A DNA stretch of 64,000 bases from Amorphophallus konjac. Taxonomy: Eukaryota > Streptophyta > Magnoliopsida > Alismatales > Araceae. The stretch spans positions 1 to 64,000 of the forward strand of contig JAHNEJ010001959.1 of the NCBI GenBank assembly GCA_022559845.1, written 5' to 3'. Shown in pieces: positions 53,741-64,000 of the stretch (position 1 is the first letter of the stretch; each line of letters starts with the position of its first letter). The notes beneath the pieces were generated by a model. That model ran no database searches. It had not been told where the DNA came from and saw only the letters and a program-made list of their open reading frames with translations. The position numbers and the translations under genes were made by a program.

Positions 53741-56181
53741 GCTTCCTGAGGGTCGGGAGGCTCCTGAGAGTCTTGAAGCCACGACAGATAGGGGGTACAC
53801 CAGTCGCTTGGGGAGGCTGAGTCAACAGCTAGGAGCTCCGAATCGATGCTCGGTCGCTCTAGCTCTTCGAGAAGGACTGATCGAGTACCCTCGGGGTCAA
53901 GAGAGGAGGCCAGCCGAGAGAGGCGATCCGCTCGGGAGTTTTCCTCCCGAGCTATTCAGACTACCTCAAAACTCTCGAACTGTTGTGCCACGGTCTTGAC
54001 CAGTTGGAGGTATTTGATCATCGGTGCTTCTCGAGCTTCATAATCGCCGTTGACCTGGCTAGAGACCAGTCGGGAGTCAGTGTGAATCCTGACTCGCTCA
54101 GCCCCTAACTGCCGGGCCATGCGGGCTCCCGATATGAGGGCCTCATATTCAGAAGCATTGTTAGATGCTTGGAAGTTGAACTTCAGGGTGTACTATAACT
54201 CTGCTCATTCGGGGGACTTCAGGAGAATCCTGGCGCTGCTTTCGACTGAGTTGGAAGATCCGTCGACGAACAGTTCCCAGGTCGGCCCGGGCGCGGACGG
54301 AGATCTTTCTTCAGTCGGGATGGTGCTCTCGGCGATGAAGTTGGCGAGCGCCTGGCCTTTGATAGCCGAGCGAGGCCGATACAATATATCGTAGGTCCTG
54401 AGCATAATGGCCCACTTGACGAGGCATCCCGAGGCTTCAGGGTGAGCGAGGATCCTCTTCAATGGTTCGCCGGTCAGCACGGTGATGGAGTGCCATTGAA
54501 AATAGGGTCGGAGGCGCTTGGCCGAGGTAACCAACGCTAGTACGAGTTTATCGGTTGCGGGGTACCTTTTCTCAGCCTCATTGAGCACCTTGCTGGTGTA
54601 GTAGACTGGTCTCTCGATTCCTGAGTCATTTCTGACTAGGACCGAGCTAACTGTGGATGGAGTCGTCGAGAGATAGAGATGCAAGGCTTCACCTGGGACA
54701 GGCTTGGAAAGCACTGGGGGCGAAGCCAGGAACTCCTTAAGCTCGGCGAACGCTCTTTGGCATTCCTCGTCCCACGCAAATGTAGCAGATGCCATTTTAG
54801 GCCCCCTTAACAGTTTGAAGAAGGGTAGGCATCGTTCAGCCGCGCGGGACAGGAATCTGCTAAGCGCGGCAATGCACCCGGTAAGGCGTTGAACATCTTT
54901 GATGCAGGTGGGTGGGCGCATGTCCAGGATGGCCTGGACCTTATCGGGGTTGACCTCGAACCCACGCTAGGTAACTAAGAAGTCCAAGAACTTCCCGGAC
55001 CTTACTCAGAAGGCGCACTTGGCAGGATTGAGCTTCATGTTGTACTTCAGGAGGGTGTTGAAGGTTTCCGCTAGGTCAGCGAAGTGGTCCTCGGCCTTGG
55101 GGGTCTTCACGAGCATGTCGTCAATATAGGCCTCGACGTTCCGATGGAGCTTTCCTTCGAACATATGATTGACCAGCCTCTGGTACGTGGCTCTAGCGTT
55201 CTTCAACCCGAAAGGCATCCGGGTGTAGCAGTGTACGCCGAAGTCGCTGATAAAGGCGGTTTTCTCGATGTCTTCGGGGTGCATTCTGATCTGATGGTAA
55301 CCTGAATAGGCATCCAAGAAGCTGAGTATCTCATTGCCCGAGGTTGAGTCAACCAGTTGGTCGATGCTCGGCAAGGGATAGCAATCCTTTGGGGTAGCCG
55401 TGTTCAAGTCGGTGAAGTCCAAGCACATCTGCCACTTTCCCAAAGCTTTTGGCACCAGGACGACGTTAGCCAGCCACGTCGGGTACAGGGCCGGTCTAAA
55501 AAGGCCAGTCTTTTGCCCCTTGGTGACTTGCTCCTTGATAATCGCCTGCTTCTCTGGCGCGTGCATCCTTCTACGTTGCTGCACGGGATTCATGGCTGGG
55601 TCGAGGTTGAGCTTATGCATCACCGTTTCCTCCGGTATCCCGGGGAGTTGATCATCAGACCATGCAAAGACCCGGATGTACGCGGAAAGAAACCTTTTGT
55701 ATTGCTGTTGAACCTCAGATGTTAGGTCGGCTCTGATCTTTACTCCTAGGGTCGGGTCGTCGTTTAGGAAAACCGCTAGCAATTCACCTCCAGGCTCGGC
55801 AGTTGCGGATTTTTCCTCGACTTCCCGGGGGCCCTTGCTCTTCCCGTCTGGCCTTGTGGCTTCAACCGAGATATTGTAGCACCCTCTGGCCATGGCCTGG
55901 TTGCCTCGGACTTCCCCCAACCCATTTTTGGTGGGGAACTTCATCTTTTGGTGATAGGTAGAAGTCACCGCTTTCGTTCGACTGAGGATTCCCCGGCCAA
56001 AGATTGCGTTGTATGCTATCATACCTTTGATCACTATGAAGTTCACCATGACTGTAACGGTTTTGGGTGGGGTGCCAAGAGTAACCGGCAGGCTTAGGGC
56101 TCCCTCGGGATAAGTGGCCTGGCCATTGAACCCACAAAGGGGGGTTCGGATCAGGCGGAGTTTAGACGGATCCTCCCCCAT
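53741..56181 (-). pseudogene. pol: Protease tail, RT, RNase H and second RNase H of element B
   Basis: The 55006-56181 block is open for 391 codons: KMKFPTKNGLGEVRGN, RT motifs LYPTWLANVVLVPKA, LDFTDLNTATPKDCYPLP, SFLDAYSGYHQI, MPFGLKNARATYQRLV and YIDDMLVKTPK. After a stop and frame break, 54921-54205 holds the RT end, RNase H (LHLYLSTTPSTVSSVLV, PVYYTSKVLNEAEKRYP) and the second RNase H (WELFVDGSSNS). The second RNase H then continues with stops (ASEYEALISGARMA, IHTDSRLV). Dual RNase H again marks Tat. Confidence 0.85.
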
Positions 56182-58011
56182 CTTAGAGAAACATTCATAA
56201 GATAATACATCAGGGGCACTTCCATTGTCAACTAGAATCCTGTCTACGTTACAATGGTTTATTGTGGCCGATATGACTAGGGCGTCGTCATGCGGGGTGG
56301 TCAGCCCTTCCAGGTCTTGGTCGGAGAAGACTATGACCTGGGGCTCACTTGGCGGGGCCTTGGGAGGCTCGACGGCTCAGCTCGCCCACTCAGCATGACG
56401 CTTCCTTCCCCGGCCGCTATCTCCTCCTGATGGAGCTCCTCCGGCGATGACGTTGATGTGGACCCCTCGGGAGGTGTTGTCGATTTCCTCTGGGGCGCCT
56501 CGATCTTCCTGGTGCCCGGCCACGAACCAGGAGAGGTGCCCCTGACGAACGAGACACTCGATCTCGTCCTGGAGCTGATGGCAGTCACCGGTGTGATGCC
56601 CGTGCTCGCTGTGGAACAGGCAATGCTTGCTACGACTGTGGTTCTTCGAGCTCATTGGCTCGGGTTGGCTGAGGAGGCCCGAGCCTTTGATGTCTTCATC
56701 TATTTCGTACACTGGAGGGGTTAGGGGAGTGTACCGCTCATACTTCCGTGATGGTTCCTTGCGTTCCCCGTCTCAGTTCCACCTTTTTCCTTGGTCCGAG
56801 CTTGGCTCGGGTGCCCGCTTCTTGTCCCCCTCCCCACCCGAGCCGGTTGCGTCTCGGCATGCGCTGAGCACTTCTTCGCACTCGGCATGGCGCAATGCCA
56901 GAGTCACTAGCGCGGCAAGGGTCGAGGGAGGGTGGAAGACAAGCTCGCGGCCGAGGTTCTCATCGCGGGTACCCCCGGTCAGTGCGGTTATGGCCGAGGC
57001 GACGTCCAGGAGGGGGATCCTCAGGGCTTCCGATTTGAATCAGATAATGTAGGCCCGAAGCTTCTCCCCTTGCGCCTGTTTGAGGGCCAAAAGCCCCGCT
57101 ACCGACCTTGGGGGATCGTTGCCGGCAAAACTCTCCTTGAATACTCGCCCTAATTGCTTGAAGTCTCGGATGGATCCGGGCGCGAGGGCCCGGAACCATG
57201 CTTGGGCGCCTTGGACCAAGGTGGTCGCAAAGGCTCGGCACTTGATGGTGTCGGACGCTCCATGAAGGGTCATTAGGGCGTCGAAGCTATCGAAGTGGTC
57301 GGCCGGGTCACCCTGGCCGTCGTAGGGCTTGAAGGTCGGGATGGAGGCTCTGGGAGATACCTCTGCCTTCAAAATATGGTCGAAGAATGGGGATCTCTCC
57401 TCATCCTCTGGTGGAGAGGTCGTCTGTAGGGCTCGTAGGGCGCGCTCCTGCTCTGCGAAACGCCTCTCGAATTATCGCAGTCGGAGGGATAGCTCCGACT
57501 GCCGCTGCGCCATAGGGCTGAGGGGGCGTGATGGCAGGCTGTCCTGGCGCTCCCTGGGTACTTCGGTCTCCGGGAGGGGACGGCGTGCCCCATGCCTACC
57601 CCGTTTTGGCGTGGAGGAAGCCTCTTGCTCCGGAGGGGGCGCTTGCGAGGGTCCTCCTGCTTTGTTATAGATAACCTGCTGCCCTCGGAGGGTGAAGCGG
57701 CCTCTGGCGGTGTGCTGGGACACGTTCTCGCGGGGAGGGCTCTCTGGAGGGGCACGTGACCTTCCATCCCTGGCCGCCTGGGTTCTCATGAGTTCCACTA
57801 GGACGTCCAGTTTCGCGTTGAAGGCTTGGAAGGCATCAGCGCCGCCGTTAAGCGGTAGCCTTGCCGCCGCGGGGGGAGGGGGCGGTCCGTCGGCGGGAGT
57901 GCTGGCGTCGGAGGGGGGGTTTTGGGAGGCTTGAGAGGGGCCTCCCCCCGCCACCACCATGGCCTTTCCCCTATCGCCGGCGGACCTCCTCCCTGAACTT
58001 CTTCCCACCAT
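56182..58011 (-). pseudogene. gag: Gag and protease of element B
   Basis: Start MVGRSSGRRSAGDRGKAM at 58011. Gag core: IPTFKPYDGQGDPADHFDSF, GAQAWFRALAPG, GRVFKESFAGNDPPRSVAGL, HAECEEVLSACRD. A CCHC-like CLFHSEHGHHTGDCHQL follows, then the protease ILVDNGSAPDVLSYECF, with Asn in place of the usual Ser/Thr. In-frame stops lie near 57476, 57045, 56770 and 56376; at least the one in AYII*FKSE (Arg in element C) looks like C-to-T decay. Inactive. Confidence 0.8.
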
Positions 58012-58027
58012 ACTGGCTCTTTGGTCG

Positions 58028-58046
58028 TTTCCCACAGATGGCGCCA
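58028..58046 (-). other. Primer binding site of element B
   Basis: The minus strand reads TGGCGCCATCTGTGGGAAA two bases inside the LTR end, the same site type as in element C. Confidence 0.8.
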
Positions 58047-58048
58047 GA

Positions 58049-58826
58049 TGAAGGGGCGTGATCTCGCGCTTGTCCTGAGCTGGGAGGATGATCACCGAAT
58101 AGTGAACTACAGAGAAAGGGAAACGAATAAGGAGGCCCAGGGATGGTTCCCTGGGGAAAACCCTCCGATGCTTAAGTCAGTAGAGCAATGGTGGAAGATA
58201 TGGAGGGAGGTAGAAAGAGGTGCACGAGATCCCCCAACACCAAGGTGGTGAAGTGGTTCCTACTCAGGGAGTTTTAGGCGTATATTTCCCTTACCTTTCA
58301 TTGGAGGGAGTCCCTAGTTTATATAGTGTGCTCACCTTATGAGTCTCGTAAGCTGAGGAGTTTCAGGCGGGAGTTACGTCCTCATCATGGGATCGTTATG
58401 TCCTTATCGTGGGATCTTCATGGCCTTAAGGGATTATGGATCCTTTATCCTCATAAACTCCTACTCATATAGGGCTCTTCAACAGCTGCGTGGATAAGCA
58501 CTCGTCAGTCGATTCGAGCATAAAAGGTGCCAGCCCTGTCCAGGTGATAGGCATAGCTCGGACGAAGCCAGGTCGGAGTGGGCGCAGGGCGCTTGCCTCT
58601 ATCCCGATGAAGGGATAACTCGGGCATGGGTCTTCCTCCGTTCTGATGCTCGGGCCTTCCGAGCCTAAGGGCCGCCGAGGAAGGGTGGGATCCCGAGTAA
58701 TCTTTATTGGGCTTTTTAGCCTAAGTGGGCCCTGTGGGGCTGTCACTTGGATGAGCTGAGCCTCGTTTGGTCCTGATGGGCCTAGTTCGGCTGCTCTTAG
58801 ATGGGCTACTAAAATCTTCCTCTCTA
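58049..58826 (-). repeat. 5' LTR of element B (right outer LTR)
   Basis: 778 bp, same length as the other two copies. The TATA box CTATATAAAC on the minus strand is near 58317-58326. About 5 differences from the left outer LTR in the first 230 bases. Confidence 0.9.
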
Positions 58827-59560
58827 AGGGGCAGCTTCAAACACACATCTAAGAGTGCATTGACGCAAGCATCCAATGGCGTCGATGTAGGCAAAGCACC
58901 CGCTCCTGCCAACAGGCGAGACTCCTCAAGTATGTCGACACTATTTTTTATAATAAGTTGACACAAGGCCGCTTCATAGAAACTACCTCGGATGCATCTT
59001 CAAAGGATGCGTCGATGCACCAGTCTAATTGCGTCGATGCATAATGGGCTTGCTCACACGGAAGGCCAGATGCGTCAACGAAACCTCTTCACGGCATCTA
59101 CACATCCTCAGGCTTGCTCGCTACAGCTCAAGACGATTGGAAGCTGTGTCGATGCAATGGTCTTGCTATGTCGACGCACTTGAAGACCTCCATCTATTTT
59201 TAAACCCGTTCAAATCAAACACGCATGTCATTTGGAGTCAATGTCATAAGATCCCAAATCACGCGAATCAAGGTTTGAAAAGGCTTTTAGGACTGAGAAC
59301 CGTCCTATTCATCATAAGGCATCAGAGGACCTTTTTGTGAAAAAAGATTTGTCTGTTAACATATCTGGGGAAGGTCCCTTTTCATGAAAACCTGCTTTTT
59401 GCAATGAGCCAATCATATTGAATCTCTGAAAAGCACTTAGGACAGAGTATCATCCTTTTCTATCCTAAGCCAATGAGGGAAGAGATCTAGAAGAGCTCCT
59501 TGTCCAAGAACCTTATTTTTATTCCAACCAATCACAAGGCAGGATTTGGGAGGGAAAATC
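58827..59560 (+). repeat. 3' LTR of the copia element, right part
   Basis: Starts with the second AGGGG and continues the LTR interrupted at 47989. It has many TGCGTCGATGCA-like motifs (58877, 59009, 59030, 59144, 59168), as does the left part. The right end is lost or touches the next LTR. Confidence 0.7.
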
Positions 59561-62500
59561 TATCACGTCCCGAGCGCGGAAGGAACCTGGTACGCGTCAC
59601 TAGTTTATATCGATCATGTCAATCAGAGCAAACAAGGAGTTCGACACAAAGACAGAGTGCGTAAAAAGGCAAGCTAGACAATAACAAGAATTTAAATTTC
59701 CATAACAATACCAACATTCCAAAATGACAATGATCCAAAGAATCACAAGATAATGACCCATAATAACCACACGGCTACAAGCCTTAACAAGTTTCACAAC
59801 TTGACCAAACGACAAAAAGGTAAAATGACATAGGACTAAATAATAGGACAGGACTCGACAAGACATGACTCAGCAACGACTCGACATTCGGAAGCTCTAC
59901 ACTCTTCACTCGATCTCATTCCCATCCGATTGGTTGTTACTATCCGAGTTACCTGAAAAATGTTGGAATGAAACTGGGTGAGCGAACGCTCAGTAGGAAT
60001 TATATCTCTATTCCAGACATTTCTTTAAGTAATTAACCAATCAATTAATGTGGCATGCTCATGTATGCAAGAACATTAGAGAATACTGAGAAATGAAATA
60101 TCAAGAATATTGCACTTAATTCATGGAGAGATAAGCAAGTAATATCAAGTGTACAAGCATGTAATATCAAGTGTTCTGAGCAAGTGTTTACAAGTCGAGT
60201 CACGAGAATTGGCTATTTCATTAAAGTACTGCCCATGTCAGGCCATGCAAGTCACGCATGTCATGTCAAGTAATATCAAGCACTAAAGAGATTATGGAAT
60301 GTCATAAATCAAGCTAGTCATGCACTTCGGTGCAATGTCACACCGTGATCAATCAACTCCCATGGGTACAAGTACTTTCGGGTGCTCCTCCCAGGACCAG
60401 ATCGGGCCCTATATGCACAGGCATTGGGTCATGTAATATTTATTTAGACATCCACTATAGTTTTATAGCCAATGGAATTCCAAAGGAATAAGCCTTTGTA
60501 GGATGATAAGGTAGATTCACAAAACTTAGATTTCAAGGACAGAGATTCATGTAGGGATGACTTATTGTATAAATCTGAGACATAAGAAAATCTGGGAAAA
60601 CGGCATCCATCATGGTCGCCGCCAATTCAGAATTTGCGTCCACTATTGTGGTCACTCATTTTGGGAAAAAGTTATAAGCACGAAGAATTGGCGTCTGTGC
60701 ACTCGGTCGCCCATTCAAATTGACGTCTACTTTCCGAGACGCTAATTCCAGAAAGTGACTAATTTCTCAAAAGAGGCCAGAAACAGCTCTCTATGAGGGC
60801 TAGTTCGTCATGTTTTTTGAGAGGGACATGACTGTGACTCAAGGTACAGGGTTTCTAGGGTACAACCAATTCGACTATCTTGAGGGAATCCAAGGCTAGC
60901 GTAGACTTACGAAGGTCTCTATGATGAAATCACCAGTCCGAAGGAAGTAATATCTCGCGAAGGGCTCAAACACCACCGAGAGTTGAGGGGAATATGATAT
61001 AAACTGAAACTGGCACTCCATCTACGGATGTGAGATGAGAGTGTGATGCGGGACGGATGACACCGGGCTAAGACGTACGACGGACTTGATGTGCGGCCAG
61101 CACTAACACGCTAAAGGCAAGCTGGGCGGTTGACCACCGTGGCGTTCTCCGGGTGGAGACGTCTCTCAATAGCACTCTAACTAGCCAAACGATCGTCCCT
61201 TGCGAGGGAAACGTGGGGATCGCAGCGGTTAAGGAGCCACCGTCGCCTAGGGATATCCAGTTCGGGCTCGATGCTCGACTAGAGCTAAGGAACGGGCACT
61301 CACAACTCACAATCACGGTGATTTATAACTAGCTAATGGCCATAATCTCACAAACGCAGCATAATAGACCATATACTAAATCAGCAATGTGAGAGAGGAA
61401 CGAAGCGCATACCTCCACGACTAGGCGTGGGGAAGAATTCCCGGCCGAATCCGACAACCCCAATACACATATGCAATAAGATTACAATTTCAGAAATATT
61501 TGCCCACTCCACGCAGGGAGGTATAGGGCTACAAAGACCATTTTTGTGGTTGCTGGAACCCGAGTTGATGGGCCACACTCGCAGGAGGCGAGGGACGCGA
61601 GTCGGAGCCGATCAGGTGAGCCGAATGGAAGTCGACTCGGTTCTGTCCGCGCTGGTCACCCTGCGCATTAAACTTGCGGAGGCCGGTACGCCAAGATCCG
61701 ATGGCGGATCGGAGCGCCGTTTTTTGGAGAACGTCAGCGACAAGACGTAGTTTGTCCACTCCGAAGGGCGCGAACAGATGCGTTCAAATCTGGGCGCAGT
61801 AGTGACTGATTTGAGCTTCTGGTTTTGTGCTCATAGAACTGCACAAGAAGACAAATAATTATGGGAAAATTTGTTGCCAATTTCGGATCGAGGCGCCATT
61901 TCTGGGAGCTCGTTGGAGACGTCCAAAGGAAGAAGTACTTCAAAAATCTCGCACAGATCTGGACGGGATGAGGCGGGGAAGGCTCTGGAAGTCGGCTCTA
62001 GTTCTGAGTCGGGTCTGCACAGATCAGCTCGTGCGATCCCACGAGAATCGTCACCACGATCAGCACAGATCTCGGATCGAGACGAGATCAGTGGCAGCGC
62101 GAAGAGGACTCAAAATCCTACAACCACTCCCAAAGGGATATCCAGAAGGCTTGATAGGAGATCTGGGGAAATTCATAATCAGGAAACTCCAGATCTGGAC
62201 AACAGGCTGAGGCAGATCTGCGCGCTGTCACGAAACGAATTACTGAGGGCGATCCAGAACTCCGATCGACGCAAAACCACCTCTCAAATCTTTCTGACTC
62301 GATGAAGTATCTTTGAGAATTTTGTTGGAAGCATATGATAAGAGGATGGGGAGGATATGGGGGCGAGTCACATGCCCAAGATCAGTCCCGTCACAGGACT
62401 GGGCAGGGTATCACACCCAAGGGGGAAACAAGAGAATCACTCTCTAATTGCAAATTTCCCTCACAAAAACTTCATTAACCTTTACACTAACATAATACAA

Positions 62501-63190
62501 GTGTTTATATAGTGGTTTGGCAAGGGGAGGGGGCTGGGGAGTTCGATGGAACAAGGGGAAGGGGAGGGGACTGCGCCCCTTTGACTAAGAGAGGGAGAGA
62601 GGAGGACAAGGGAACACTAGACTTGCCTAACTTTCACCTACCTTTGAATTTCAAAGGGAAGGGGGGTAGGTGGCAGCCCAACAGCCATTTTTCATGTTCC
62701 CATGTGGTAAATGGGGGAGGGAAGAAAAGAAAACAATATAACTAGCCTAATACTTCCAAAGAAGGGGGCGCCCCCTTCATGGGCCAAGAATGGGCCAAGT
62801 TTGGTCCATGGCCACCCCTTAAGCCCATTCCATTATGTATGGCTTATGGCCTTTGTAGCCTATATGGCCCATGAAAGAAGGAAGCCCAATTGGGCCTTAC
62901 ATGGCTTATGGATCCATCATGATTGTCCAAGGCCAATCCTCCTTAATGGATTCTAAAGGGGCTTTAAACCAAATGGCTTTTAAGAGCCTTTGAATCAGCC
63001 CAAAATGAAAACCCAAGTACAAAGACATATTACAAGCCCAAATTCAATGTAAACAAAGGCTAAAAGTATCCAAACTCAAGCCAAATTATCTCTATTTCAA
63101 AGGCAAGTCGATATAGTCCGATTGGTGCTCCGCGTATGGTACCGTCGGCTTGCTGGTTCGTGCTACTCTCTCATTCCGGTGTCCGGACCA
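59561..63190 (-). repeat. Long 3' LTR of another chromovirus (element F), approximate
   Basis: On the minus strand it starts TGGTCCGGACACCGG right after a CCCCGGGGAGAA purine tract and ends CGGGACGTGATA, a decayed form of the common GGGACGTGACA end. The TATA box ACTATATAAACAC is at 62513-62502. Blocks such as CTCCACGCAGGGAGG recall the element E LTR. At 3.6 kb it is longer than its relatives, so a hidden insertion is possible. Nothing in it looks like a gene. Confidence 0.5.
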
Positions 63191-63660
63191 ATTCTCCCCG
63201 GGTGGGAGGAACTCGACCCCGTCGAGTAAGGGTCCCGAAGCTTGAGCTCTCCGCATGTGATCAAGGCATTGTTCATTGTGGGGCATCCTCGCCAACGCAC
63301 TAAGAGGTTTTGGTAGGCTCCATTCCTTGTGATGATCACCTGCTCATCCAGTATAAAATCTATATGCTTGCGTTGAGGCTGGAAGAGGTGGACTCTCAGG
63401 TGGTGTGTCACTCACAATAGAAGGATAAAGCCCGACACTCACTAGGGATCACTGCGGGTTCCGATATGCTACCAGATCAAAAACATTGAACGTCAAACTG
63501 ACACCATAGTCATCCGGTAGTTCATTAACGTACGCATTAGAACCCACTTGTCTTGTGACTCGGGAAGGGCGGGTATCGCGAGCCTAGAGTTGCTTTACGG
63601 CCCCAAGAGGAAACCGTTCAGGTATGACCCTGATCATGACGTACTCTCCCTTTTGAACTC
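63191..63660 (-). pseudogene. int: Integrase C-terminus and chromodomain of element F
   Basis: Minus strand from about 63660: GEYVMIRVIPERFPLGAVKQL, RQVGSNAYVNELPDDYGVSL and TFNVFDLVAYRNP match the integrase C-terminal domain, interrupted by stops. The chromodomain follows: HIDFILDEQVIITRNGAYQN, LLVRWRGCPTMNNALI, then a tail DPYSTGSSSSHPG at the LTR. A frame break near 63415 lies between the two. Related to elements D and E. Confidence 0.75.
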
Positions 63661-64000
63661 ACGGACATGTAGCATGTATCAACTAACTCCGTATACGTGC
63701 ATGGCTGGCCTTTGATTGGGACACGACTTAATGCAAACTCCATATGCATGAAAGAAAAATAAACTACAGAAACAAACAGACACACACATGACCTTAGACA
63801 AACCTATGGGTAGCGCAACCCAAACATATGCAAGGTGGGTAGGACACCCGAATGTGTGCCATGCATACACTAGATGCAACCAAAGGTGGGTAGGATTATG
63901 GACTCCTAGACACCCAAAAAGACACCATGCATGTAAGGACTTCCTATCAGATGTGGGTGTGGGTGGGCTAAGAGGTTCATCACCACTACATGTAGGTAAG
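63661..64000. other. Unassigned end of window
   Basis: No gene or known element seen. GGTGGGTAGGA occurs twice (63833, 63885), with CCATGCAT nearby, and there are C/A-rich tracts. Confidence 0.4.

Larger units (their letters stand above)
47990..58826 (-). mobile_element. Complete Tat-lineage element B with a palindromic 3' part
   Basis: Flanked by the 5-bp direct repeat AGGGG (47985-47989 and 58827-58831), inside a copia LTR. Outer LTRs are 47990-48767 and 58049-58826, each 778 bp. Minus-strand order: LTR, primer site, gag, protease, RT, two RNase H, integrase, then a block 52523-50276 that is an inverted copy of the 3' end (LTR, polypurine tract, extra ORF), a 39-bp spacer, and the 3' end itself. 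Every pol domain has stops or frame breaks, so the copy is dead. The single target duplication around the whole shows it integrated as one unit or was rearranged afterwards without touching its ends. Confidence 0.9.

Overview
This window comes from a plant nuclear genome, almost certainly a flowering plant with a large, repeat-rich genome. I find no ordinary cellular gene in 64 kb. Nearly every base belongs to nested and broken LTR retrotransposons of plant-specific lineages: Tat-lineage Ty3/gypsy (dual RNase H), chromodomain Ty3/gypsy, and SIRE/Maximus-like Ty1/copia. The species cannot be told from the sequence.

Layout. (1) 1 to about 23530, + strand: a giant Tat-lineage element (element A) whose 5' LTR lies left of the window. 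It has gag (386-2275), a protease/G-patch ORF (2282-4723), RT-RNaseH-archaeal-type RNaseH (4720-7317), a broken integrase (7160-8451), a 1.8 kb non-coding gap, four antisense intron-containing genes (10230-20138), and a 2.2 kb 3' LTR (about 21308-23530). Three antisense genes (A1, A1b, A2) are related plant-mobile-domain/coiled-coil genes; the fourth (A3) has a different body but a homologous first exon. (2) About 23540-31692, - strand: a Ty1/copia remnant with gag, no pol, and an unrelated extra ORF. (3) 31693-38318, + strand: a gag-only chromovirus-type element with two LTRs. (4) 38319-41684, - strand: the 5' half of a second Tat element (C). (5) 41685-44311: decayed copia pol, partly inverted. 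(6) 44312-47430, - strand: a chromovirus 3' LTR plus integrase/chromodomain tail. (7) 47431-47989 and 58827-about 59560: the 3' end of a copia element split by element B. (8) 47990-58826, - strand: a complete but decayed Tat element (B) bounded by the 5-bp duplication AGGGG. Its 3' part is a 4.5 kb near-perfect palindrome carrying a third, inverted LTR. (9) About 59561-63660, - strand: another chromovirus LTR and integrase tail. (10) 63661-64000: nothing recognised.

The most notable system is in element A. Four antisense transcription units have their own TATA-like boxes and clean GT-AG introns that all fall between codons. A 26-30 bp inverted repeat (half-sites GGCGTCC / GGACGCC) occurs about 17 times, with two looser copies. 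It sits in the LTR U3 just upstream of the LTR TATA box, immediately upstream of antisense gene A2 in a 65-bp periodic array, inside A2 intron 1, and in looser form upstream of and inside intron 1 of A1b. This layout suggests a shared regulatory site joining LTR transcription and the antisense genes. Extra antisense ORFs are known in Tat elements, but I do not know of a described four-gene spliced cluster with a shared palindromic promoter repeat.

All coordinates were read by eye. LTR ends supported by TG/CA ends, PBS/PPT and target duplications (element B, the 36-38 kb LTR) are firm; the others are approximate.
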